Of a stretch of 64,000 nt of DNA, positions 1 through 12,680 are shown in pieces. The translations under genes and the position numbers were made by a program. The stretch lies in NCBI RefSeq assembly GCF_905475395.1, contig NC_058342.1, positions 15,348,640 to 15,412,639 of the forward strand. Reading direction: 5' to 3'. Position 1 is the first letter of the stretch, and every line of letters begins with the position of its first letter. Under the pieces are notes generated by a model. It had not been told where the DNA came from. It made no database searches and worked only from the letters and a program-made list of their open reading frames with translations. The stretch comes from Chrysoperla carnea. Lineage: Eukaryota; Arthropoda; Insecta; Neuroptera; Chrysopidae.

Positions 1-206
1 AATTATCAAAAACTTCCAAAATATGTCGTTTTTTGAGATTCCTCCATAAGAGCCAATGTATTTTATATCCACTTTTAATGACTTTTTTCTTAAAAATTTG
101 CACGGATACTTAAGCTGAAATTTTAACCACATATTCTTTGAGTAAAAGACTACATACAAACAAATTTTGAGCCTTTAAATCAAACATTGTTGTCATGCTC
201 ATACAT
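1..206 (-). repeat. TTAA-flanked MITE fragment
   Basis: The reverse complement of this stretch matches 2880-3090: TTAAGGATGTATGAGCATGA, then a shared roughly 200-bp body with GTGGTTAAAATTTCAG. The window edge cuts the copy. Confidence 0.6.
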
Positions 207-207
207 C

Positions 208-720
208 CTTAAATATAAACTGAAAAGAAAAAAAAAATTACAGCAGTTTACATAGCAACTTTAACAGATGGGACCCATACAAATCTACACAGGCTAGAAT
301 TTTTCCAATAATAAGTCCCGACTATTCAATATCCCGGATTATGAAATACCTATTTAACGACTTTCCTTTCCAGCCTGTCTATGTATGTTTGGTCCTTTGA
401 GGCCCTCTAGAGACCAAATGCATGAATGATTATTACGTTAATCGATTTGTGTATTTAATAGCTTTTCAATGATACCCCAGTTGATATAGTTCGCCAATAT
501 TAATTTTTTCTTTTTCACAAAATGGCGTCTGGTGGTCGCCATATTGAATGTTCACTACTGCTATAACTTCAGTAGCACTCGCAAGATTAGGACAAATCGA
601 TTGTCATTAAAATCGGCCCACTCGTTAAGTTTTTAGTGTGCCACATAGGAACATATATACATTTTTACAATATGGCGTTTGGTGGTCGCTATATTGAATT
701 TTCATAGACATATATATATA
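208..720 (+). repeat. Composite repeat I-J, copy 1
   Basis: First part (208-330) is one arm of the foldback seen complete at 38357-38585 (GCAGTTTACATAGC, AAGTCCCGACT). The second part (350-720) shares AATGATTATTACGTTAATCG and GTAGCACTCGCAAGATTAGG with 38060-38330 and 7855-8045. It holds a direct repeat: GGTGGTCGCCATATTGAAT at 530 returns with two changes at 680. Confidence 0.6.
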
Positions 721-862
721 GACTGATAAACACATAGACTGATAAACCCATAACCACTCTTTTCCGATATTCAATCGAGTAAAAACTCAGGGAATATTAT
801 TATTTTCGAAGGAAACTTCTAAAAGTATTTTTAAAATTTTATCTTTCTATTGGAATTATATA

Positions 863-1510
863 AAACAAGTGAAAGCAAATAATTGACTGAGTGAACTGTT
901 GAAATACCTTGTATAGAAAGTGTTGAATGTTAGTGCTTTCATTATTTTCAATAATTTAGAAAAAAGTAAAAAACCAACACAATTATGGCGACTTTTCACC
1001 CACCATTTGTTTTGATTTTCGAAAATTTTCGAAGGTATTATTCGTTTTTTGAGAATCTTTCCTAAGACCAATAGCTGATGCTACCTGTAAATTTGGAACT
1101 TCCTATCTTTGATAGTTTTGGTGAAAATGTTTTGTCTTAATTTGCGCCCTCACGGATTAAATTATGTTTACGAAAAAATGTTTCAAACAAAAGTTTGTTG
1201 ATTTTTTTATAAGGAACATTTTTTATACTTAAACTTTTGATTTGCAATGATTTGCTTGGGTCCATTTGCCTACGGACCCAAGGTCAAATTGACCTTTGTT
1301 GCTCGTTTACTAACTCGACCTCAATTTTTACGAGCAGTCTATAAAAATTTCAGCTTGATATCTCTTTTCTTGTCTGAGTTATCGTATTCACAGGCGGACG
1401 GACGGACAAACGGAAATAACTAATTTGGAAATTTTATGAACCCCTATACCAAAATTCATTATTAACATTTCTAAGCGTTACAAACTGAGACTAAAATTAT
1501 TATACATTCA
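863..1510 (+). mobile_element. HINE/DINE-1-like element, alpha module
   Basis: Starts AAACAAGTGAAAGCAAATAA, contains a GGACGGACGG core and ends AAGCGTTACAAACTGAGACT. It carries the internal module with ACACAATTATGGCG also seen at 8049, 17046 and 33410 (alpha type). Confidence 0.6.
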
Positions 1511-1973
1511 TAAATATTAGTATTGTTTAATAAAAAATTTTTTTATTCAAATTTTCGAGGCGGTCTATTTCTGTATTTTTCGCATAATTATGAGACACCA
1601 TAAACAGATAATTTTTTGGAAAAGTTAAGTAATTTCATGAAACCAATTCAATTGTCACTCTAGTATTGAAAGTTCAACAAAATCATCAAAAATTTTTTTG
1701 TTACACAATGAGTTTAGGCGTTCCCAAAAACGCAATATCTTTAAACAGTAAAATGATTCACAGTGCATCACACTTTTGAAATACAGTGTTGAATAATTTA
1801 TTTGGGAGAATATATTTTTTTATTATGCTTATGAATATTAAATTATTTCCAATTTAAGATGCCTATTTATTATAAGAAAAATTACCCGTTGAAAAATCTT
1901 CTGAATTTAAAACAAAAAAAATATATTTTCATATCTTTTAGATTTACATATATTGAAATATCAATATAATTGA

Positions 1974-2260
1974 ATGGCCGTAGCTCGGAAAGGAAGGGTT
2001 TTTGAGGGTTAAGTCCAGAAGAACTTTTGATCAGCATGATCAAAACTACTGATAATTTAAAAAAAACATTTACCGAAAAAAAATCATTACCTCATCCAGG
2101 CATATCCTTTGAAAGATTTTTGAGGGGTGAGTCCATAGGAATTTTTTATTAGCACGATTAAAACTACCTTAATTCATAGTTTTTAAAAAATTTTAACCGA
2201 AACAAAAAATCAATGTATTATGTGCGGGATCCTTTGAACTCCTAATTAGTCGGGAATTTT
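1974..2260 (+). repeat. Dispersed repeat H, copy 1
   Basis: GGCCGTAGCTCGGAAAGGAA and GAACTTTTGATCAGCATGAT recur at 27182-27330; the segment is also partly duplicated within itself (2098-2180). Class not known. Confidence 0.45.
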
Positions 2261-2639
2261 TGATATATAATTTTGTTATTTAAGTATTAAACTATTCTTG
2301 TATAGAAACAAATTTGTTTCCCTAAATTTAGTAATGTTGGTATTTTTTAACAAATGCATAAAAATCCAATCTCTAATGATTACAAATTTAATATTTTATA
2401 TACATAATTTTTATATTTTAATCATTAACTTATTTAAGACTTCCTTTATTAATAAATGTTAATAAGTGACCAAAAATTACTTTCTCGTCTATAAGTCATT
2501 ACTATTGAGAAAATATGTTTAATAATAAAATAATAATGGGGTTTAACCTCTGTTTCTCTGACATATACGCCTATAACAGAAGCCATCCACATCATTATTT
2601 GTTAATCTTTATTTATTTAACTTACATAAATATTTACAA

Positions 2640-2828
2640 TTACATTTTGATGTGGGTGGAGTCGGTTACTTTGTTCTTGTCGAAGCGACGACAATGTGAT
2701 CAATTCTACTGTCCCCATTAATTATAATTGCTCACACTGCCGCTGCCTGGATTCGAACCGGCAACCTAAGTATAAGTAAACAAACGGTCAAAGACTAACG
2801 TCCTAGACCGCTTAGCCACTTAGGCTCC
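2640..2828 (-). mobile_element. tRNA-derived SINE (class II tRNA type), copy 1
   Basis: On the minus strand box A TGGCTAAGCGGTCTAGGACG, close to tRNA-Leu/Ser, and box B GGTTCGAATCC are followed by CAGGCAGCGGCAGTGT and a body ending CCGACTCCACCCACATCA. The same unit lies at 37885-38056, also on the minus strand. Too long and unpaired between the boxes to be a working tRNA. Confidence 0.72.
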
Positions 2829-2879
2829 TAAATATATTTAATATTTCGAAGATATCTTTAATTTTGAAAGGAAATTTTT

Positions 2880-3090
2880 GTTTAAAGATGTATGAGCATG
2901 ACAACAATCTTGGATTTAAAGGGTCAAAATTTTTGACTTTTTCTCAAAGAATATGTGGTTAAAATTTCAGATTAGTTATCCATGCAAATTTTTAAGAAAA
3001 GAGTCATTGAAAATCAATTAAAAATAATTCTTATGGATTAAATTTCAAAAAACGTTATATTTTGAAAGTTTTTGATAGTTTTCACTTGGA
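2880..3090 (+). repeat. TTAA-flanked MITE fragment
   Basis: Begins TTTAAAGATGTATGAGCATGA and matches the reverse complement of 1-206. One end only is clear. Confidence 0.5.
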
Positions 3091-3174
3091 ACGAATGAAA
3101 AAAAAACTTTTGAATCGAGAGTAAACATATTAGCAATAACATACAAAAGAAAAAAGTCAAGTATCTCTATCCAT

Positions 3175-3375
3175 ATAAAGGTACGAGCAGGCTTGATTTA
3201 GGGTTGAAATTATTTTTATCTTATTTTCAACTTTGCTGATGAATTTTATTTAACTTTATATAACTTCATGAATGTAGACGAAAAATAAGAATACAATTTT
3301 TCGATACCTGCCTTGGTTTTCGAAATATCCAAAGTTGAAATATCCAATAATTAAAGAAAATTTTCAATTTTCAAT
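3175..3375 (-). repeat. MITE family L segment
   Basis: Reverse complement of the stretch at 18990-19208 and of 22130-22374: CTGATGAATTTTATTTAACT, TTCATGAATGTAGACGAAAA, TGCCTTGGTTTTCGAAATAT. Only the GTACGAGC end is kept. Confidence 0.5.
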
Positions 3376-3408
3376 ATTCTGAAAATTACGCCAAATATCT
3401 AACAATTT

Positions 3409-3866
3409 TATACCATGTATATGAAATATACCAAGGTATACTAAGATTAGTCCCAAGTTTGTAACACTTAAAAATATTGATGCTATGAACAAAATTTTGG
3501 TATAAGAGGTCATAAAAGCACCTAATTAGTCCATTTCCGGTTGTCTGTCTGTCTGTCGTCTGTCCGTCTGTCATCACAATGACTCAAAAACAAAAAGAGA
3601 TATCAAGCTGAAATTAATAGAGATAAAACAAAAAATTTAATGTAAAAAATGTTCCTTATAAAAAAATAAACAACTTTTGTTTGAAACATTTTTTCGGAAA
3701 CATCATTGTTTACCCGTGAAAGCGCACATTACGCGCAAATCGTTTATTTGATTATATGAGAATATCAGTTGTATTTGTGTGACATGGTATGTATATGTAA
3801 TGTGACAGAGTAATCAACATTTTCTAGACATGTTATTTCAATAATTAACTCAGACAATAGTTATAG
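3409..3866 (-). mobile_element. HINE/DINE-1-like element
   Basis: TATACCATGTATATGAAATA at one end, (GTCT)n core at 3541-3570 and a worn TTAACTCAGACAATAG end. Beta internal module (ACATGGTATGTATATGTAAT). Confidence 0.6.
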
Positions 3867-4462
3867 CTTAATTCACTATCTCGAATATTAAATATAGAAG
3901 TCTATATAATCTAATCTTTTTTTCTGTTTCATTATGGATATGCAATCTTTATTACAATTATGTAAAATTAGTTGCATTTAATAGAAAACATTCTTTTTCA
4001 CGGACAATAACATACATGCATAGTTCTGTTTTCCGATGTAAATCCATATTTTTCAAACATATATTTTGGGTTAAAAAAAACCTGTTTTATCCCAATATAA
4101 AGAAAATTTAAATATGCCCTCTTAATTTGAGAAAATATTGACTGAAACACTCGGTAACATTAATCGTTTATGTAATGTACAATTGATTTCTTAATACGTT
4201 ATGAATTTTTAATAAACCACCTTTGATGATACTTTAGGATGTTGTACCAAAAATTTTTTATTATTTGTATATTTAAAAAAAAAATTTTAAAGTTAAGGTT
4301 ATACGAATACTACCGGCATATTCATCAAATATGAACAAACTAAAATGCTAACCTCCACATTATTTCATTTCTAAATTATGGTATTATTAGGTTATTTTTG
4401 AATAAAATCTATAGAAGTTTTTGAGATATGATTTTAAAAGATTCGGTTTTAATCAAATGGTG

Positions 4463-4620
4463 CATTTAAGGATGTACGAGCGCCAGGGCAATTTTGGATA
4501 AAACACTTAATTTTTTTAAATAGGAAATTGAACCAAGTCTAAATCAATTCTGAAAGTTTTGGGGGACTATTTAAAAGAATAAATGATTTCAAAAGTAGGC
4601 ATATGTGACATTGGTTTTAT
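4463..4620 (+). repeat. TTAA-type MITE end
   Basis: TTAAGGATGTACGAGCGCCA then GGGCAATTTTGGAT and AAGTCTAAATCAATT; the same order occurs at 21866-22013. The other end was not found. Confidence 0.45.
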
Positions 4621-4779
4621 GGTAAATGGTAGATGGATGATATGTTTTCATATATTTCTCCAAAGCTAGTCTGGGGAAATTAACAAAAAAAAACTATTTT
4701 AATTAAAGTTAAAACCTTAATAAATTATTGAAAAAAAAACTACCTTAAATTTAACCCATGCAAAAAGTTTTAACTAAGC

Positions 4780-4990
4780 GAATAATTGGTTTTTTGACGT
4801 TTAAACGTCAAAAACTACTCTAATTGACGTATAAATTTTATCTTTTACGATATTTTTAAAGCATTAAAAATATTTACGTGATACAAATATTAGATTTAAG
4901 TTCAATGAATATAAATTAGTACCTAACTTGACTAGTTACGTGACGCCTGAACTACTCTAAATCAATCCTATCTCAATCCTATAATTAATG
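4780..4990 (+). repeat. Dispersed repeat C, copy 1
   Basis: Contains the palindromic GACGTTTAAACGTC and AATTGACGTATAAATTTTAT; reverse copy at 10240-10400 and a fragment at 46040-46130. Confidence 0.5.
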
Positions 4991-5350
4991 TTGCACAAGG
5001 AAAGCATAGAATCAAGGACGGCTTATGAATATAATTGTTAGAAAACTGGAACTATGATTGACCGATGATATTACTCTACTGAATGGATAATACAGAACCA
5101 CTTAGCGCTATTGAATCGTACACACTTAACAGTTAATAATATTTTATTGTTAATGTTAATCTATGATGGTGGTCACATAGATCTACTCATGGAACTCACA
5201 CATGGATTAAATTTTTATTCTTTTTTTCAGCAATTACATTCTAATATTTTTGAATGAATTTGAAATTATTTTTACCATTTAAATTTTATATAAAAATTAA
5301 ATTTTACGGGCCATTTTCATTATTTTTGCCTGCAGTTAATGTCTCTAAAT

Positions 5351-5609
5351 CAGGCATGGACGAGTTATTTTAAGTCGAAGTCACCATTGTTATAACTTTA
5401 TTGTGTGCCATAAACTTTATTGTGTGTCTATTTATCCAAGTCGGCATTGCTCATAGAGGAGGAAGCGAGACGGATATACGACTCTTTTACCTATCTCAGT
5501 TTCTCCTATAGTAATGAGATAGGTAGAAAAAATGTTGTCTCTCTGTCTTACTCGTATTTTAGATACAGAAGTATGAGGGATTTCTCTAAGCCACGTTTGC
5601 CCATGCCTG
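5351..5609 (+). mobile_element. hAT-type MITE, copy 1
   Basis: Ends CAGGCATGGACGAG and GCCCATGCCTG are inverted. Flanks CTCTAAAT and ATCTAAAT are a 7/8 target duplication. Same family as 20242-20459, in inverse orientation. A 74-codon frame inside is not a gene. Confidence 0.75.
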
Positions 5610-5879
5610 ATCTAAATGATAATGATTTTTTCAAGTGTCTATGATTTACTAATATAGGACAGAAACATCGTGCTACAGTGATTTTTCACTTTTCAAAGGA
5701 CCCTAGTGTATGTTGTAGGTTTGATGTGTACATCATGAAAATGTGTTTCAAAAACATCCCCAAATTTTCAAGTTATTATGGAAAACCCGTTTTTCATGTA
5801 CTCCTCGCACTTAAACAAGTGTAACTCCGTCAATTTTTAAACGATTTAATGCTGACTAAAAACGCTGCTAAAAATGGGA

Positions 5880-6463
5880 AAAGATATTAAACTTAAATTT
5901 TTATAGCGTGCTCAGGACGTAATAAGTGAGGTCGAGTTCGTAAATGAACAACATAGGCCAATTGGATCTTGTAAACTGTTACAGATTGAACAACTTGATT
6001 TGAACCATTTTAAATGAATAGTTGCAGACATCATGGATCTGAAAATATCCAAGTATACAGAGTGTTCTATAATTGACTGCAGAATTTTCACTTCCTGAAT
6101 ACGCTGAGAAATGAAAGACTAAAATGTTCTTTATCAGGTTTGGATCTGGGGCCTGATTTACGAGATAATTGGCTTACTGTTGTTTTAATCAATTGGTGGA
6201 AAGTGCGTTTATCCAATAAAACACTGCTTGGGCAGAGGATGTGTTTTGCCGTGAACTTGATAAAATAAACAACTTTTGTTTGAAACATTTTTTCGCAAAC
6301 ATCACTGTTTACCCGTGAGGGCGCAAATAAGTTGTATAGTATGTATTATAACAGTTATGTGTGTGTGTGACATGTATGTATGGCTGGTTATCTCTCATCA
6401 ACACCGTCTATACATGGTATTTCAATAATTAACTCAGTCAATTGTTTGTTTTCACTTGTTTTT
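5880..6463 (-). mobile_element. HINE/DINE-1-like element with internal foreign stretch
   Basis: GTGCTCAGGACGTAATAAGT to TCAATTGTTTGTTTTCACTT. A stretch at about 5985-6250 has no match in other copies, and the GTCY core is missing (5' truncated). Confidence 0.55.
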
Positions 6464-6843
6464 TTAATAGATTGCAGAAATATTTGATTATTTTTATACA
6501 GTCAAAAATAAAATTTTTTTAAATCTATGTACTCAAAAACTAGTAGGTAGGTGCATTACATCTTAATAATGTCGTAAGTACTATTATGACTTGTATATAG
6601 ACGTAAATACTTCCCCTAAGCTACAAATATTATTATACAGTAAGATCATTTTACTACAATGAATTATTTTCTTGAAAGTGAACGTGGGAGGTACAGGCGA
6701 CTCTATTTGTTCAATAAAACTTCTTATATGTACCTAAACCTGTGTATTATTGAGACGTGATTTTTGGATCATTTAATCCATTTGTTCAGGTTAAAAATAT
6801 ATTTAACAAATATATATTTGTTTGGAAAAAGAATAAAAATAAA

Positions 6844-7828
6844 AAAAATTATTTAAAAAATCAACCCGACTGAGTTGAATGTAAACTGAAAAGAAAAAAA
6901 CAATTACAGCAGTTTACATAGCGACTTTAACAGTCGGAATCCATTGAAATCTACACCGGCTAAAATTTTCATGGTTCGAAAATATCCGATATTTATTATA
7001 AATATCAAAATATCGGATATTTTTGATATATATCCGATATATATCAAAATTTTGATATTTAAACAAAACTAAAATGTTTTAAAGGTTTTATTTACTTAGA
7101 CGCTTCAAATCAGACAAATGAAACCAAATCATAAAATATTCTTCTAGATCAGGCAAAATCAATTAAAAATAATAAAATTTTTATTAATAAAAATCAACTT
7201 TAAAACAAAAAACAATTTTATAAATGGTTATCAGTCAATGGTCATACCTACACTTAGGCAACAAAACAATAAACATTACAAATAATAACTCTAGAGTATA
7301 ATCAATCTTTTAATTATCAAATCAGACATCAGTCATTCGTAATAAACTGTTAATTATCAAATAAAAATTAAAAAAATGTCGTTTCATAATTGTGCTTGGT
7401 TTGACTGCAAGGAAGATAAAGCTAGATCATCTTCCTATTCTGAATCTTACTTAAACTTACTCTTTAGTAACGAACTTTTTCTGACACGACACGATTTGAG
7501 CTTAGTATTAGTACGTTTTAACTCTACTCCAAAGCCATCAAAATTTGAGAAGTAGAAATACGGTAACAAACGCCAAAAATTACTAAATAATATTAAATTT
7601 TTTAAAATCATTTTTGTATTGATATATATCATAAAAATTAACGTGATATATATCGGATATATATCATGATATGTATCCATTGATATATATCCTCGAACCC
7701 TGAAAATTTTCTCAATAATTGGTCCCGACTGTTAAAGTCGCTATGTAAACTGTTTAACTATGGTTTTTTTCTTTTCAGTTTATATTTAACTCAGTCGAGT
7801 TTTTTGATTTTTAAATAAGTTTTTTTTA
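6844..7828 (+). mobile_element. Foldback unit of repeat I, interrupted
   Basis: Arms of about 110 bases (6844-6969 and 7711-7828) are inverted: AAACTGAAAAGAAAAAAAC, CAGTTTACATAGCGACTTTA and ACAGTCGG recur on the other strand. A hAT-type element (6970-7702) sits in the middle. Followed by part J at 7855-8045, as at position 208. Confidence 0.7.
6970..7702 (+). mobile_element. hAT-type element nested in foldback
   Basis: Ends CATGGTTCGAAAATATCC and GGATATATATCA...TCGAACCCTG (CAGGGTTCGA on the other strand) with an exact 8-bp duplication AAAATTTT at 6962-6969 and 7703-7710. Subterminal parts are rich in GATATATATC words. 733 bases, no transposase frame. Confidence 0.75.
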
Positions 7829-7854
7829 AATTTTTTTTTTTAAGTAAGGATTTT

Positions 7855-8045
7855 CAAATACCTACTCAACGATACCCCACTTACCATAGTTTGTCGATTC
7901 TTATTTTCATCCTATGTATATATGTTTAATCCTTTGAGGCGTTTGGTCTAGAGATCAAACGCGTGAACTAATGACTATTACGTTAATCGATTTATTTATT
8001 TAATAGCTATTCAATGATACCCTACTTGACATAGTTCGCTTACTC
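7855..8045 (+). repeat. Composite repeat part J, copy 2
   Basis: AACGATACCCCACTTACCAT and GACTATTACGTTAATCGATT, shared with copies at 350 and 38060. Confidence 0.55.
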
Positions 8046-8048
8046 TTG

Positions 8049-8444
8049 ATCTTGTAAACCGTTAAAAATAGGAGAAAAGTTTAAATTAAAACTTTTGTTT
8101 GAAACATTTTTTCGTAAACGTCACTGTTTACTCGTGAGGGCGCAATTTAATTCAATACTTTGGTATCCATTTTCTTCAAAACTGTAGATAGAGAGTTGAA
8201 AGTTTGTAGGTTGCTGCAACTAGATCTCGTAAAACATTCTCGAAAAACGAAAAAAAAAATTCTATAAAATACTTTCGAAAATTTTCGAAAACCGAATAAA
8301 TGGCGGCCGAAAGGCTGCTATAATTGTGTTAAATTTTTAAACTCTTCTAATTTATAAAGAAACAATGCAAGCACTAATATTCAACATTTTTTATACAGAG
8401 TATTTCAACAATTAAGTTAACAAATTGTTTGTTTTCACTTGTTT
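8049..8444 (-). mobile_element. HINE/DINE-1-like element, truncated, alpha module
   Basis: From CTTGTAAACCGTTAAAAATA to TTTGTTTTCACTTGTTT with the GGCTGCTATAATTGTGTT module; GTCY core lost. Confidence 0.6.
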
Positions 8445-9730
8445 AAATAGAATTTCTTAATGTACAATTTTATTGCAATTATCGTGATATTTATTTCAAT
8501 AACTGTCTCAACGCGAAAATAACAAAAATTCATTCTTATAGAGTAATTACTAGCAGCCAAACCCGGCATTGATCGGGTTAAAATACATCGCATATTTAAT
8601 GGTATAAATAATATTTAAGTATCCATTTTTTAACGTAAATATTATAGATTTCTATCTTAGATTTGAGAGACTTATTCGATCATTCTCTAGAAGGGTTTTA
8701 TTCTATTCTATTAGCTTCTATTGGCCTTTTTTCTTGTTAGAAAATCGTTTAATTTAATAAAATTTATATCCAGACAGAATATTTTAATATAAATAACTTA
8801 CTTTTGACAATAAACCCGTTGAAAAAACACTAAACTTGGTTGAAATTAAAAGATTTAAATTTCAGAAAAAGACCCAGAAATTTCGTGTCCGATTATGGCT
8901 TGATAATTCTGCTGGTCATCAAGAGATGGCCCTAACAGCTCTCGGTGGTCAGTTTAAAGTTGATCATGATTATAGTTGTCGGTTTAAATAAACTTTCTAG
9001 ATCATTTCTAGAATTTTCTAGAAAATTCCGAATCGATTTTGACCGTTATTCACATTTTGGAACTTTCTAGATCATTCCAGAAATTTGTTCTGAAAATTTT
9101 CGAAAGTTCACATGAGTAAGAAAAGGAAAGATCTATATTTTTTCACATTTTTGCCACCCACTTCCACGCACCGCAACTAAACTCCCTTACTTTCACCAGG
9201 AGATCGAGAGAGTTTGTGGCCATAGAGAAAACTCTGTATATATTAGATTATGTACTATTATTTTGTAGCCCGGCTGCTTCAGTTGAAATTATGTTATAAC
9301 GATTTTAGGTATTATTGACAAGAAGAAATCGATATTAAGATTCCCCATTATTAAGATGTCACATATCTCACCCACCCAAAAAAATCAGTTACATAACAAC
9401 AAAAAAAAAACCAAGACGTACATATGGCACAAAAGTTCTATAATTTCATCAAAAACACAAAATATCAAAAAAATTACCAAAAAAAAAAAAAAAAACAGAT
9501 GATAGTATAATTTTTGTACATACACATACAAAACAAAAAATTCTTAAATTTCATATAATACAATTGCGATTAGGCGAGCCTAGTGTGTGGCCGGCCTCCC
9601 TTAGTATCATCAATTTCATCATACAAAAAAAAAAATCATAAAAGATTTTCGGCAAAAGAATTGATTTGGTCTCTACATAATATACGTACTCCGTGTGTAT
9701 ATACAGTCTTTTGTGTATGAGTCGACCTGT
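8445..9730. other. AT-rich region without recognised gene
   Basis: Only a short stretch (8455-8515) recurs, at 34795-34850. TTTCTAGA/TCTAGAAA words cluster at 8985-9080, and poly-A runs lie at 9400-9500. No coding signal seen. Confidence 0.5.
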
Positions 9731-9738
9731 GTATGTAA

Positions 9739-11829
9739 CAGGGTTGCCAGATCATTTCATTCTTAAGCGGTAGACACGTTTTTTTTATACCCTGTATATC
9801 TTTTTTCCTTTTTTGGTATCCTAATATTCTATTATGGTAACTACCCACTGATAGTCACCTAATCGAGTTTATAAATCTAAATCTCAAATCTAGAACACTT
9901 TGCCTATTTAGTCTATTTATTCTTTCACTATTGTCTAAGAGACTGATAACTTCAATATTTGGGTGCCTTTCAAGACGAGTCAAGCAACTTTTACTGAACC
10001 ACGTAATTTCTTTACGCACTGTGGGCCCCTGTATACTGATAATTCTACAGGCTAAGGAATTTTTACCGTCTCAGCTAAAATATCCATGAAAAATGTGTTG
10101 CAAACTAATTAATTTATATAATATACTATTATTTTCACCTATTTTTAGTTAACCCCTAAAAATAATTTAGAAATAAAATTATTTTCTTGATGCCATTATA
10201 AGTGTCAAATTTTTAGGAACCTGCAGTGTCTCTTGGTATTAGTTCGACCGTCACGTGACTAGTCAAGTTAGCAGCTAATTTTTATTCATTGAGTTTAAAT
10301 CTAATATTTGTATCACGTAAATATTTTTTAATGCTTTAAAAATATCGTAAAAGATAAAATTTATACGTCAATTAGAGTAGTTTTTGACGTTTAAACGTTA
10401 AGAACCCAAGTTTTTTATGTTTTCTTTTTTGAAAGCGCAATAAGGTAATATTTTTTATTTGTATTAACAGAATCTGTGATAAATTTTCTTCATGATGACA
10501 ACTTTTTTGAGGCTCTATCACTGATTAATTTTTGTACAATTAACATTATTGTGAGTTCTTACATAAGTTACTGTGTTAAAAACCACAATTTTAAAATGAA
10601 ATAATTCACAAGTCACATTTTTTAAGATACTTAACCGAAATCTGAATTTTAAACTTAGCCTACTACAAATTGACAAATAGAGCCGATTCAGAATATTTTG
10701 CCTAGCATCTAGAGATGCCATTGTCAATTTTGTTGTAAACTGTGTCCCATCACCCTGCATGAATGTGCAAAATTTCAAATCGATATTCCTATAAATAACG
10801 AAAATATGAGGGTGTCTTCATCTTAAATGCAACATACTGTATAATTATTTTCTTTATTAAATGATCATGTGCGCCATCTAGTGGTGAAAATACAAAATGA
10901 AAATGTGGGTGCATTGTAAGAATATGTCATTTTCGAATAGAAAGAGAGCGATTCTAAATTTTTTGAGATAGTACAAAATTTTAAATTAGATATTTTTCAT
11001 AAAACTACTGCAATGCGAACTGATTTTTTTACCGACGAGAATCCCACGAATTAGATACAAACTTTAAAAGGTAGTTTTGTTGCTTGTATCTACGAAGGAA
11101 GATGGTTCTCCTCTTCGGATTGGAAATGAATCCAATTGGTAATAGACTGATAGAATTTCGTCGGCTACATCAAAAGAGTACAATATTCTGCCAGTTAAAA
11201 GGTTAATTATTTGATTATCATGGTATTTATTTAACTGCCCTTCCAAATGTCTATAAAACAATTGAACTTAAGGCAGTATTCTGTTCTAGAAATTTGAAGA
11301 TCTCGATTTTTTTTGTGAATATTTTTAAAGGTTAGACCCTTAAGAATATGTCCTTAAGCGGATTTTTCAAAATTCGAATTATTTTCGGAGATACAGCTGA
11401 TTTTCTGCTAACGAAGTTCGAATTGATCATTCAGTACTGTGAACTTCTGCTGCTTCAAGAGAAGGCAAAACAGCTCGCCTAGCAGAAATAACTTTGCAAG
11501 TGGATCGCTATAAAAAATTATAAAAAAAAACATAAATTGTCAAGGAAATTCAGTACATTCCTTGAAGCCCTACACCAATTTTTAGGAATGTTTGGTATTT
11601 ATGGCTTGGGTCAAAGACATCCATTGTAACACTCAATATTAAATGCAAATCTACGAGTTTTTCGAATTTCAAAAAAAAAAAAGAGATACTGCACTTTTTA
11701 TTTATCAAATTATATAAAATAAAAAAAAAATTATTTTGTTAAAAATTTCTCGAAATTCTTCAAATAGCGGTAAATTAAGAAGAAAAAAAAAGAAGCTAAA
11801 GTGTGGTAAAAAGAGATCTGGCAACCCTG
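9739..11829 (+). mobile_element. 2.1-kb hAT-type element with exact target duplication
   Basis: Terminal inverted repeats CAGGGTTGCCAGATC and GATCTGGCAACCCTG, flanked by GTATGTAA at 9731-9738 and 11830-11837 (8 of 8). Inside are repeats C (10240-10400, minus) and D (10400-10620), but no transposase frame longer than 90 codons. A non-autonomous copy that carries older repeats. Confidence 0.85.
10240..10620 (-). repeat. Repeats C and D joined inside the hAT element
   Basis: C is the reverse of 4780-4990. D (TTGAAAGCGCAATAAGGTAA, AACAGAATCTGTGATAAATT) is the reverse of 20583-20765. Here both adjoin, so they may be two parts of one older element. Confidence 0.5.
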
Positions 11830-11837
11830 GTATGTAA

Positions 11838-12389
11838 GAATGAGTCGTCTATCTTTGTTGGTTTGATGAACTAACACACATACAGAGAGGAAAGCAGCCA
11901 CTAACATACGAAGACCACCCAATAATTTAAAGTTACTCTTCTTGGAATATTGTAGATGGTTGGAACGAACTGTTCAGGTATACACTATGAGTTTGTTCTT
12001 GAAACCTTAGTGTAATACACCGAGTGTGAGTAGTAAATGATACCGCGATCACAGTGTCACAAGACTATCTTTGTCTACTTACACGCACGTATACTACACC
12101 GTGAGAGAAAGAACAAGCCTTGTGTATATACACTACCATTAAAAATTATTATATTGTTTGAGAAAGTTATTATGTTTTTGTGATTACATGGACGTTTTAA
12201 CACAAAAATTTCATTTCAATCATCTTCTCTGCATTGGTTAGATTTTGTTGGTTTTTATCATATTTCCCCTGAAAATATAGACTTATATATCTGCTGTAGA
12301 GATGCCATCTCTTCAATTTTGGACAGGAGTCTCCAGTTTTTGAGGTATAAATTCTCCGGAGTTTTCTTTTCTAAAAAAGTTATTTTTGG
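11838..12389. other. Unrecognised less AT-rich stretch
   Basis: 11838-12130 has a more even base composition than its surroundings and no repeat match in the window. It contains no convincing exon; a 5' leader or regulatory region of ptc is possible but unsupported. Confidence 0.3.
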
Positions 12390-12680
12390 CTTTGGTAATT
12401 TTTTTATAGGAAATATTTTTTACATTTGAACTTTTTGTTTTATCTCTTACGGTTTACAAGCTCGGTTCTACCCATGATGGATCCAAGACGAAATTGACTA
12501 TGTTGCTCATTTACGAAATTAAACTCAATTTTTACGCCGTTAGGATGCACTAAAAATTTTAGCTTGATATCTCTCTTTATTTTTGAGTTATCGTGATAAC
12601 GGATCGACAGACGAACAGACAAACGGAAATGGACTTAAATGGATTTTATGAACACCTATACTAAAATTTTTTTTCTTTTA
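12390..12680 (+). mobile_element. HINE-like fragment
   Basis: TTTTTATAGGAAATATTTTT, TTGATATCTCTCTTTATTTT and ATGAACACCTATACTAAAAT keep the order of full copies. Left end missing and GTCY core much worn. Confidence 0.5.

Noticed and set aside
5420..5644. A 74-codon gene
   Set aside because: It lies in a hAT-type MITE and runs over its end.
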